Assembly: GCA_003550305.1 (NCBI GenBank)
Contig: QKYT01000576.1
Location: 48,347-63,882, forward strand
From: Glomus cerebriforme
Lineage: Eukaryota > Glomeromycota > Glomeromycetes > Glomerales > Glomeraceae
Direction of reading: 5' to 3'
DNA length: 15,536 nt
Below the pieces are notes generated by a model that saw only the letters and a program-made list of their open reading frames with translations, did no database searches and was not told the origin of the DNA. Shown here piece after piece: positions 8,050-15,536 of the stretch. The position numbers and the translations under genes were made by a program. The first letter of the stretch is position 1; each line of letters opens with the position of its first letter.

Positions 8050-9907
8050 ATGACTTATTTTAATACATCAAAGAAATCTTCACAAGAACGAAGTAGAAGT
8101 CATAGAATAAAAAGCAAAAAATGAAGAAATTAAGAGAAATCTGGTTCCAATTATGAAGATTCTTCAGAAGATGACTATAAAATATTGATATCTTTGAAGC
8201 TACCTAAAAATAAAGAATGAAATCAAGAGAAAACTGCTAGACGTACTCAAAAATAATCAGATAATCATAGTGAATTGGGTTTGCCAGTACCTCTAAAACA
8301 AAAATTTGTATTAAATCTTGATTCTTTAGAAAATAGTTCCCAAAAATCAGATATGCATAATAAATCAATTGCAAAAAATAAATGTCAATATATTGAAATT
8401 AATAAGTTATTCTGTTTAGTTACATAATAAGAATAAAAAATAATGTCTACAATCCTTTATTAATAAAAGATGCAGATGTTGAATAAGAGCAAGTAAAATA
8501 TTTGTTAGAATGTATAAAACAAATCCAAAAAAGTAAGAAAAAAGAAATAAATCCAGAAGATTATATAATTCCTTTTCTAGATTACAATCAAGGATTAGAT
8601 GATACAAAAAAAGTAATAAATCATCTCCTTTGTCTAAGAAATTAATCAGTAATAAATTAAATACTTAAAAATTTTATGAAGAATATTGTATTGCAGGTTC
8701 AACATCAAAAACATCTTAGAGGCCAGTTTTTATAATTTCATCTGATAAAAATAAAGAGGATAAAAAGAAAGCCAACAAAAAAAAAGCTAAGAACAAGAAA
8801 TAAAAAAACCAGAATCAAAAATGATTACCTTTTTATTCTAGTTATGACAAAAGTAGGAAGAGTAAGAAACAAGAAAACCAGAATCAAAAATGATCACCTT
8901 CTTATTCTAGTTATGATGAAAGTAGGAAGAGTAAGAAGAAACAAAAATGATAAAATTGAAAATGATCATCTTTTCATTCTAGTTACGACAAAAGTAAGAA
9001 GAGTAAGAAGAAACAAAAATAATGAAATAACAAAAATAATGAATCCAGCAATCCCAGAAAAGTAATATTTTTACATGTAACAGATTTAACGAAAGATTTG
9101 CGTGATACTTTATATGTAAGTAAATTATTTATCACTTTATTTAACATTTTATTATTTTAACATAAATAAATGTTACAGCGGGATATTTTCTAGAACATCC
9201 AAAGAATGCCATATAATGTTCAATTAAACCTTGATGAAACAGTTGAATCTCAAAAAAATATGATAATAAAGACAATTATACCAGCTTTGTTAAAAGTGTT
9301 AGATTCAGTAACATATCCAATCAGTGAAGGTGTACTATATGAAATAATCCATCAATAATATTGTTATCAAAGAGAAGAAATGTTAAGAAAGAACAAAGGA
9401 ATTTCTGTCTAAACTAAGGAAAATATATGATGTTATGAAAATTTTCATCAAAAAGAGGTAATATATCAATTAATCAATTAATCATTTAATTTATTTATAT
9501 ATTCAATTAATAATTGTTAATGTAGAAATGAACACGAAGGACTAAAATTATTAACCATTTACAAAGAATAGAGGATCCAAGTTTTGACAATCAGAACTTA
9601 ACCCAATAGTAATAGAAATATATATCATAGTCCAGAAGAGTCTGAAAAAGAAGTGGATAAAGGAGAAGAAAACAAGATTGTTATATGAGACTTAAAATGG
9701 AGAAGTGATAGCGTAAGTATGAAGAAGCAACTATTTTTCTATTTTTCGCAAATTACATGTACTAATAAATAATTTTACATATTTAAGTTGCGTATATTTT
9801 TAAAAGACTATATAGATGTAATGTTTTATCAGTAAAAACTGGACAGAAGAAAACAAAAATGAATTTATGATAATTCATAATTTGCTCCTATATTTGAAAT
9901 GAGATGA
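8050..9907 (+). pseudogene. Decayed lineage-specific Ser/Lys/Arg-rich repeat-family gene
   Basis: A likely ATG at 8050 opens MTYFNTSKKSSQERSRSHR, a basic Ser-rich N-terminus with TGA/TAA where Arg or Gln would fit. The middle reads ECIKQIQKSKKKEINPEDY, then YKKSNKSSPLSKK, then a Lys-rich run into three SYSSYDESRKSKKK repeats (8800-9030). Three introns with GT...AG ends (9116-9178, 9458-9525, 9713-9787) separate later exons: FLHVTDLTKDLRDTLY joined in phase to RDIF; LLKVLDSVTYPISEGVLYEI; YHSPEESEKEVDKGEENK and DLKWRSDS joined in phase to LRIFLKDYIDVM. It ends with IFEMR at TGA 9905-9907. The DLKWRS...LRIFLKDYID end resembles a large family of unknown function that I recall from mycorrhizal fungi. 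No enzymatic domain is visible. Many stops and at least two frame changes make it a pseudogene. Confidence 0.6.
8800..9030 (+). repeat. In-frame 69/72-bp tandem repeat (Ser/Tyr/Lys repeat)
   Basis: Three units with equivalent points at 8821, 8890 and 8962, spaced 69 and 72 bp, both multiples of three. Each encodes a variant of SYSSYDESRKSKKKQ in the frame used by the flanking exon. The same codon before it is TGA in all three copies, where CGA (Arg) would give an RSPSYSSYD repeat. Multiple-of-three spacing argues that the repeat expanded while the gene was coding and decayed later. Confidence 0.75.
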
Positions 9908-9910
9908 TAG

Positions 9911-10396
9911 TTATTTGTTATTATTATTATAATCTTTTATTATATTTTCTTTTATAATTATTACCCTTAATTCGTTAATTACCTGATTGATAGTTGGACG
10001 ACAATCTGACTTATTATCCCAATAATCTAAAAAAAAAGATATATATTAAATTAATTAAAACAATGTTAATGTGATTATAATTGAATTAATTTTTATATGC
10101 AAAATTTCTATAGCCAAACCAACATTATATAGTTATTACAAAAAGGTGGTCAACTACTAAATATTTTTTGTAAGAGTATACTAACACTATAAACATCACT
10201 CTTTTTATTTAATGAATATATTTGTAAATTGTAATTGGTTGTTGCCATTTCTTTTTCGATTAAATCTTTTTGGATCAATATAAGTAACTATTTCAAATAC
10301 TTTTGATTGAGAATTAGATGATTCTTCAATCCTTTTTAACAATTTAAAATTAGCTAATTTAATTGTATTTTGATGAACTAATACATTTTTGGAATG
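9911..10396 (-). pseudogene. Protein kinase C-terminal fragment
   Basis: Minus-strand relic of a Ser/Thr/Tyr-type protein kinase of the expanded fungal kind. From 10396: HSKNVLVHQNTIKLANFKL is the end of the catalytic loop and the DFG region, with DFG changed to NFK (10343-10351); KVFEIVTYIDPKRFN is the activation-segment end; after a frameshift come NKKSDVYSVSILLQKIF (helix F region) and a TGA in SS-stop-PPF; then GLAIEILH; and after a probable intron near 10040-10100, DYWDNKSDCRPTINQVINEL (subdomain XI). The stop is at 9911-9913. The N-lobe and HRD are not recognisable upstream. Loss of DFG and a stop make it inactive. E-to-K and D-to-N changes against the expected ECWDNEPD and DFG are G-to-A. 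It abuts the plus-strand gene tail to tail. Confidence 0.8.
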
Positions 10397-10887
10397 CTAT
10401 TATAAAATATGATAATTGTCTGAAGTAAAGTGAAGAACTATATATATTTATGCAAAGTGATAAATGATTAAGATCATGTGGCAATTTCCAGTTGTCCGGA
10501 CATGTCACGTATTTGTGATATTTTGTGTTTATGATAAAAATAAATATTGTGATACATTAAGTGTGACAAAACAATAAACAATGTGATATATTTATTTTTG
10601 CAATACGTATGATATGTAACAAAATATACTGTTAGAAAAAAAAACTGTGAAATTTTTTCAAAAAAAATTTTCTTTGAACTTCTTAGCAAAATTTTAGCAT
10701 TAGATTTATAAAAATAATTATTTTTCACGCTAAATATGTATATTTTTATAACGCACTTCTTGTATATATGCAAAATATAATAAAATAAATATTTTTTTAA
10801 ACAAAATTTTTTTATGTTTATTTGTATTTATTAGATAGAATTTTCATGTAAAATAAAGATTTTTAGGTATAGTTTTGTAGCTTTATC
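10397..10887. other. AT-rich gap between kinase and Helitron relics
   Basis: No supported gene. A 99-codon minus-strand frame (10474-10773) is Tyr/Ile/Lys/Phe-rich without domain features. A 10-bp perfect palindrome TGTCCGGACA lies at 10493-10502 and is unusually GC-rich for its surroundings. The 3' terminus of the minus-strand Helitron should lie in or beyond this stretch, but I could not fix a hairpin plus CTRR end with confidence. Confidence 0.45.
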
Positions 10888-11566
10888 TCAATTTTCTGAT
10901 ATTATGAAAATTAAACGCTCTTCTTCATTTAATCTTTTTCACCTTTTGCATTTTTTAATACGTTAGAGCCTTTCAAAGTTAAATGGTTTGAAGAGAATAT
11001 CCTTAAGGGTGCGTACTTAAGATACTGCTACAAATGTAAGATCAGCAGTAAATTCTTTATTCCCAAGATCTATTATGGCTTTTTTTAATGTAAGACACTG
11101 GCTTTTATGCACTGTAATTATTGCCCATGCAAGACATACAGGAATTTGTAAGCGTGAACAAGAAATTTCAGATTTATCATCCCAGGTACGTCGAATTGGC
11201 ACAATTGGCACAACTTTTTTACCCTTTAAGTTAGCGATGGTAGAACCTTTATAATTATCAAAAGAAATCAGAACTGCTATAGGAAGAAAAGGTGGTTCTT
11301 GATCTTCTTTAAATAATATGTCTTGAACAGTTTCCATTGAACTATTAATTAATCCAATTTCTATTCACAGATTTGCTGTTAGCATGACATGCGCTCCTCT
11401 TGCTAGCAACAAGATTGCTTTTATTAGGTAGGTCTTTCCAGTTCCTACAGTTCCCATTACAATTATCCTTAAAAGTTCAACTTGATATCTCATAAGCACA
11501 TTACGGTAATGGGATTCTATTCACATAAAGACTTTCTTTTGATTACCATTTAGCGTCTGATAATCT
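10888..11566 (-). pseudogene. Pif1-like helicase remnant of the Helitron, internally deleted
   Basis: The C-terminal helicase half of RepHel, which would unwind DNA during rolling-circle transposition. It starts with VDYQTLNGNQKKVFM and HYRNVLMRYQVELLRIIVM, then an intact Walker A, GTVGTGKT (11431-11454). Only nine codons later comes ARGAHVMLTAN (from 11403 downward), which in Pif1-like enzymes lies far downstream near motifs IV-V. Walker B (DE) and motif III are absent, so a large internal piece was lost. The end keeps AWAIITVHKSQCLTL (motif VI region, with HKSQG changed to HKSQC), DLGNKEFTADLTFVAVS and VRTLKDILFKPF. Stops interrupt it at NL-stop-IE and VS-stop-VR. Confidence 0.85.
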
Positions 11567-12429
11567 ACGGTTAAGTATTCTTCTTCAGGATTAATCCTGG
11601 AGTCTCCATTTAAAAATGCATCGGTCCATATCAGAATATCATTATTTTGGATCATTAATCCAATCATAATTATGAAAGATCTGAAATCAGAGGAACAATT
11701 GAAATTTGGATTTGGACCCATTTCTGCAAGTAATATCCAATTGTGTCAAAGTTCATCTTGCATATCATCTTCAATCAGTTCATTTTATTCCTCATCAATG
11801 AAGTCATTTTTTGCATTATCTATAGATAGTCAAGTAAGTCATTTGGGTCAGCATTGATTTTCTCAAGATGGTGATCATACAAAGCTGACTATTCAAGAGT
11901 ATCATTTTCTGTTAACTCTTGAAGACTTCAGTGGTAAACATGAAGAAGAACTTTTATATGACAGAACTCTTCCCATTGAAGACCTTCACGCAATGGTAAT
12001 AGATGTGAAAAAATTCGCATAATATTTTTCTTTTAACATTTCTTCCATCGATTTTTGATTAATTTATATGTCAGTGAAGCTGAAATATTGTGAATTCTTC
12101 AAGCTTGGTAGGTCAATCCTAATATATTTTCAAAGGTAATTTTTCTGTTCGTTCTGATTCACCATCTGTAAAAAATTCTTCACTTTCTTCAGTACCACAA
12201 ATCCACCTTGATACTTTCTTGTTAAAATTCAAGAAAACAAATTAATGACTTAAATGGTAAAGAGGAATTTTGAGAAGAATATGACAGGTTTCTTGAGCAG
12301 AGATATCCCATTCAGTAACACTATGTAGAAGCAGCTTTTAGACTAGGATAAGTAATAGATCTTCTGGTTGACTTTTGCAAAGAATTCGATCCAATATATC
12401 TAAAAAAGCAGCCGATTGTAGTTTTGTTT

Positions 12430-13570
12430 TGCTTGCATACTTTAAAATGTATTGCAGCATGGCATGTATACTTAAAATTGGTTTAAAATTCATGTTGGCT
12501 CGCCAATCCTGTAGCTGAAGTCGACTATGTAGATTGACATATATATCATTTCTTGCAGTTATAAGTTCTGGTCGCCCATAATCATTATTTCGCATAAATG
12601 TTTGTTTATTAATTTCCTTAGGGTATCCAAACTTGCAGAATTATTTTCCTTCTTAGTTGATACGAAGACAATACATAGGACTACATTATATATGTCTTTG
12701 TAATTTGTTAATCAAGTCGATATAGTCCTGTTGGTCATCACATAATTCAATACCCCTTTTTTGATATGAATGCTATTCAGAAACAGACATATCAAGTCCT
12801 GGATTTATCATTATGACTAAATTATCAAAGGTATTGTACAACTTCATTCATTTTGTTTTCATTTTCCTTCATATGTTTCCACTCTATTGAAGGTGCATTT
12901 TTAATTTTTTCGATTATATGTATATGAACACTTCTGCGATGCTACCATTCGAACCTATACCACCAATTCTTTAAATTACATCTTTGTTTTAAAACATCAT
13001 TTAAAAAAATTTCAAATCGCTTATCAAAAAACCGACCATAATGTGAGGATTGTCAACAATGTTTTGTTGATGGTTGTTGGCTAAAACTTTAGAATTTCTG
13101 TTAGATAGCATAAGTTGGTGAAGCTCTGGCCAATGTAAATTAGCAGCGCTAAATGTTAAGAAGACCAGACCTTGTGATCCTATTTGTTTGATCATATCGG
13201 ACAGTTCATAACATCGCAAATTCCAAAACTGTCTAGATTCACATAATTCTTCACTATATCACATAATTTTATTAGCAAAATAACTTTCGCCTGAAGTAAT
13301 TCTTTCTTATATGTCTGTAATAGTGATCTGAACATCAGTTAGGTTCTATCTAACATAAACTCTTCCTTCTTGCAGTGCTCGCCATCTCATCTGTAAATTT
13401 AGTGTGAAGTATCTTCATCAGACATGATGCGCAAATCTCTCATCTTTATACAGAAATAGGTGTCTAAAGTATTCAGCAGATTTAACATCTCTAATTTGTT
13501 CTGTATGAAGATTTGTGCATCCAGTTGGATATAAAGTTAGAAATGCGCATGCAATATACCCTGGCATCTG
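12430..13570 (-). pseudogene. Helitron Rep (HUH-Y2 nuclease) domain, decayed
   Basis: The Helitron_like_N/Rep nuclease region, which would nick and rejoin the transposon ends. Visible in order: GYIACAFLTLYPTG, SAEYFRHLFLYKDERFA, MRWRALQEGRVYV, SRQFWNLRCYELSDMIKQIG, GLVFLTFSAANLHWPELHQLM, the HUH metal-binding motif HIH (12918-12926), CLRIN, FGYPKEINKQTF, and the two-tyrosine motif in LQYILKYASK (Tyr codons 12449-12451 and 12437-12439). The catalytic residues are still encoded, but TAG at 13346-13348, TAA at 13307-13309, TGA at 13259-13261 and TAG at 12942-12944 interrupt it. The first two replace expected Gln and the third probably Arg. Confidence 0.88.
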
Positions 13571-13823
13571 AAATTCATTAACAGAAATGTTGTTTATTTG
13601 TGACTACATAATAGGATTGTTCTCATTCTGCATATGATCAAGAGTATCATTAATAGCAACATCTTCGTGATGAGTTAAAAAAAGAAGTAGAACAAAGGTG
13701 CATGTAATTACATCATCTTCATTTCCTTCATCAAAATCTTCTGTAATAATTTGAGCATTTCAAAGCTGATCATCAATTGAGCTATCAATTGGTAAGGATT
13801 GAAGAACCTCAAAATTAATAATT

Positions 13824-13831
13824 ATGTCAGC
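13824..13831. repeat. Target site duplication, left copy
   Basis: ATGTCAGC directly before TAGTGTTCCGC, identical to the right copy at 14271-14278. On the Helitron strand it reads GCTGACAT, the codons for Ala-Asp and the start of Ile. Confidence 0.93.
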
Positions 13832-14270
13832 TAGTGTTCCGCACGAATCGAATCGAATCGAATTGAATTAGATTCGAATTCGATTCGATCGAATCACGAA
13901 TCGTTCAAATTCAATTCGATATTCGAACGAATCAAATTAAATCAATTCGGATTCGATTCGAATTTGGTTCGAATTCGATGCTGATGTCACGTGATTCATA
14001 ATTCCAGCCGGAATTAAATGATCTGCAAGAAAATTGCCTTTTTAGGAATCAAGTGTAACCCAAAATTCCAATTTTCGAGAGAAACAAAATTGCCTTTTTT
14101 GGTTTGTGTAACGTTACATAAGGTCCAAATAAGGCAATTTTGGCCAGCTTTATAAAATTTGGGCAAAATTAAACAATCGCTCGAATCGATTCGGATTCGA
14201 TTCGAAATTCGAAAATTCTGAATCGAATCCGAATTAAATTCGATTCGGCCGAATCATCTGCGGAACACTA
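13832..14270. mobile_element. hAT-type MITE inserted in the Helitron
   Basis: A 439-bp element without coding capacity. The first 12 bp, TAGTGTTCCGCA, are repeated inverted and exact at the right end. It is flanked by an exact 8-bp duplication ATGTCAGC, the size made by hAT transposases, and the TAGTGTT-type terminus fits that superfamily. Both subterminal zones (about 13845-13980 and 14176-14255) are dense in GAATCG/CGATTC in both orientations, plausible transposase-binding repeats. The centre holds an inverted pair of AAAATTGCC and GGCAATTTT. Taking out the element and one duplicate restores a continuous Helitron frame (NNCYYADI then INFEVLQSLP). Confidence 0.93.
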
Positions 14271-14278
14271 ATGTCAGC
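14271..14278. repeat. Target site duplication, right copy
   Basis: ATGTCAGC directly after GCGGAACACTA, identical to the left copy at 13824-13831. A perfect match supports a fairly recent insertion. Confidence 0.93.
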
Positions 14279-15220
14279 ATAGTAACAATTGTTTTTCTTC
14301 AACCAATTTAATGCAAGACATGATGAACTTTAAAATCTCTAAATGCTTCTGAATTACTTGCAGATTGGTGATGTATAACTAGAACATCTAATGATAATGG
14401 TTGTCGAGGAAGCTTTTTGGCAAATTCTTGGACATTTTGAGAAAAGTTGATTACATTTTCATGATAGCCATATTGTCCTCCACGAAGTTTATAAATTGAC
14501 ATTATGAAAAAAATACGTGCAATCAACATTTTCTCAATTTCTGTGAGATCTTGAAGTTCTTCAGTACTTCATTCAGGTCCATTTTATTTTCTGCTGAGAA
14601 CTTTTTTGGAGACATTTTTTTGGTATAGCAACATTGGCATTCTCCTTAAATAAGTACTATAGATGGAAAGTTTTTATTACAAGTAGGGCAAAGCATATGC
14701 CTAAATTTATCAACTTTGTTGCGAAACTTCTTAAGAAGATTTCATTCAGATTCACTTAGAACATCTGGCCTATCTGTGCCATCATGAGCTTGGGCTTCAC
14801 AGGTTTGGCTTGACTCTTGATGATACTCTTGCTGCGGGTATTGTGGATTTGGATGCTACAGTTGTTGTGGCTGCGATTGTTGCTGTTATTGCTGTTGTTG
14901 CAGATTCAAGTCTTGATTTATTGAAATATTTTGGAGATTCTTTAAGTGAGTTTTTCGATTATGATAATTATTTAGATATTTTTCACGTTGTTTGTCAGTT
15001 TTCATTGCTAACTTTATGCATTTTATTCTTTGTTACGTGCAAGGCGTATCTCTTGTTCTTCAGCATTTTCTCTTACTCTTTTTTGCTTCTTGTTCTTGTG
15101 CTTCTTTGCAAGACGTGTTTCATGCTATCTAGATATTTTGTTCTTTCTAGCTTCACATTTTTAAAGAGTATCACATTTATAAATTCATTCTCCATTATGT
15201 TTGCTAAAGAAATTTCATAG

Positions 15221-15536
15221 TGGCTTGATGTGGCTTTGTTAAATGAACATCACACAATATAATTAGCAAGTTAATTTACTATCCCTTAAACCGTAAGCAA
15301 TTGCGGGCAAATTTGCCCGCAATTTTACCAGAAATTTGNCTCTNATCTATTTCNGTAAATAATAAGGCTATCANNNAAAAAATTTTTTTCCAATTAGATT
15401 GGCATACATATCATGTGATGCCGATCATTATTTACCAATCATATAACGAAAAATTAAAGTTATTTATTGATTAAAAACTTGCATTTTTAAAAGTGTCCAT
15501 TTTTTTAAAAAAAAATTGCAATTAAGTTTGGCGATT
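15221..15536. other. Flank beyond the Helitron N-terminus, with ambiguous bases
   Basis: No gene is supported. The stretch holds a perfect 26-bp palindrome (listed separately) and Ns at 15339, 15344, 15354 and 15374-15376. The remainder is AT-rich. The Helitron 5' terminus may lie here or beyond the window, but no TC boundary could be proven. Confidence 0.5.
15299..15324. repeat. Perfect 26-bp palindrome
   Basis: Arms AATTGCGGGCAAA (15299-15311) and TTTGCCCGCAATT (15312-15324) are exact inverse complements with no spacer. Its GCGGGC/GCCCGC core is GC-rich in an AT-rich flank and keeps intact CpGs. It could be a terminus of a small element, a protein-binding site or a cruciform-prone sequence. 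Confidence 0.85.

Larger units (their letters stand above)
10888..15220 (-). pseudogene. Helitron RepHel (Rep + Pif1-like helicase), decayed and interrupted
   Basis: Rolling-circle transposon protein on the minus strand. From the N-terminus: basic repeats (ETRLAKKHKNKKQKR, EEQEIRLARNKE; about 15200-14960), a Gln-rich run (about 14930-14840), a CPTC...CQCC zinc knuckle (about 14690-14630), then KMLIARIFFIMSIYKLRGGQ and LDVLVIHHQSASNSEAFRDF. A MITE splits the frame at 13832-14270. It continues with MPGYIACAFLTLYPTG, the Rep domain, the Y2 motif and FGYPKEINKQTF, then a helicase remnant and a basic tail ending at TGA 10888-10890. Long open pieces remain (13219-13001, 12595-12338, 11721-11521, 11337-11017, 14529-14308), separated by stops and indels. 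It is non-functional, but order and motifs leave little doubt about identity. Helitron ends (5' TC, 3' CTRR) were not located. Confidence 0.9.

Noticed and set aside
8416..8607. 63-codon minus-strand frame rich in Leu/Phe
   Set aside because: Antisense of the lysine-rich plus-strand coding piece ECIKQIQKSKKKEINPEDY.
8844..9065. 73-codon plus-strand open frame with KVGRVRRNK repeats
   Set aside because: It is the alternative frame of the SYSSYDESRKSKK repeat. The other frame matches the flanking exons and the in-phase splice at 9116.
10493..10502. TGTCCGGACA as the 3' terminal hairpin of the Helitron
   Set aside because: It has no loop and is not followed at the usual distance by a convincing CTRR end on the minus strand, so the boundary is not claimed.
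10474..10773. 99-codon minus-strand open frame
   Set aside because: Low-complexity Tyr/Ile/Lys/Phe composition expected from AT-rich DNA, no motif, and it lies between two element relics.
11672..11857. 61-codon plus-strand Ser-rich frame
   Set aside because: Antisense of the minus-strand Helitron linker (ILLAEMGPNPNFN region).
14810..15220. 136-codon plus-strand open frame with Val/Ala and Leu/Phe/Ser-rich segments, resembling a membrane protein
   Set aside because: It is the antisense of the Gln-rich and basic repeat region of the minus-strand Helitron. CAA/CAG runs read backwards give Leu/Val/Ala-rich frames.
2390..15220. Alternative genetic code (TGA as Trp or Arg, TAA/TAG as Gln)
   Set aside because: TGA stands for more than one expected amino acid, normal Trp, Arg and Gln codons are also present, and frameshifts accompany the stops. 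Mutational decay explains this better than reassignment.

Overview
The window is AT-rich, intron-bearing eukaryotic DNA. Its short introns (about 60-75 bp, GT...AG), the kinase, SAM and basic-protein families, and the style of its transposases suggest an arbuscular mycorrhizal fungus (Glomeromycotina, Rhizophagus/Gigaspora-like). This placement comes from family resemblance recalled by eye; no search was run. I see no intact gene. The window is a graveyard of transposons and lineage-specific repeat-family genes, all carrying in-frame stops and frameshifts.

Layout. 1-1560: tandem arrays of intron-like units, each with a short exon-like block, a T-rich stretch, a small palindrome holding a TACTAAC/TACTAAT branch-point motif, and a pyrimidine tract ending in AG. 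1597-2390: non-coding AT-rich DNA with small tandem and inverted repeats. 2390-4410 (minus): decayed Tnp2-type (CACTA-like) transposase. 4640-6178 (plus): decayed gene with a C-terminal SAM-like domain, divergent from the transposase. 6382-7540 (minus): Tc1/mariner DD34E transposase with three recognisable introns. 8050-9907 (plus): decayed Ser/Lys/Arg-rich gene with an in-frame 69/72-bp repeat. 9911-10396 (minus): C-terminal piece of a protein kinase. 10888 to about 15220 (minus): Helitron RepHel pseudogene, split by a 439-bp hAT-type MITE (13832-14270) with an exact 8-bp target duplication. 15221-15536: flank with a perfect 26-bp palindrome and ambiguous bases.

The clearest general signal is the kind of damage. 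Many stops sit where the family frame expects Arg (CGA to TGA), Gln (CAA/CAG to TAA/TAG) or Trp (TGG to TGA/TAG), which are C-to-T changes on one strand or the other. This resembles RIP or methyl-cytosine deamination. The MITE, in contrast, is full of intact TCG/CGA and looks young. The genes do not form a pathway; the organisation is that of nested and neighbouring mobile elements. The most unusual feature is the intron-like array with its palindromic branch-point region.
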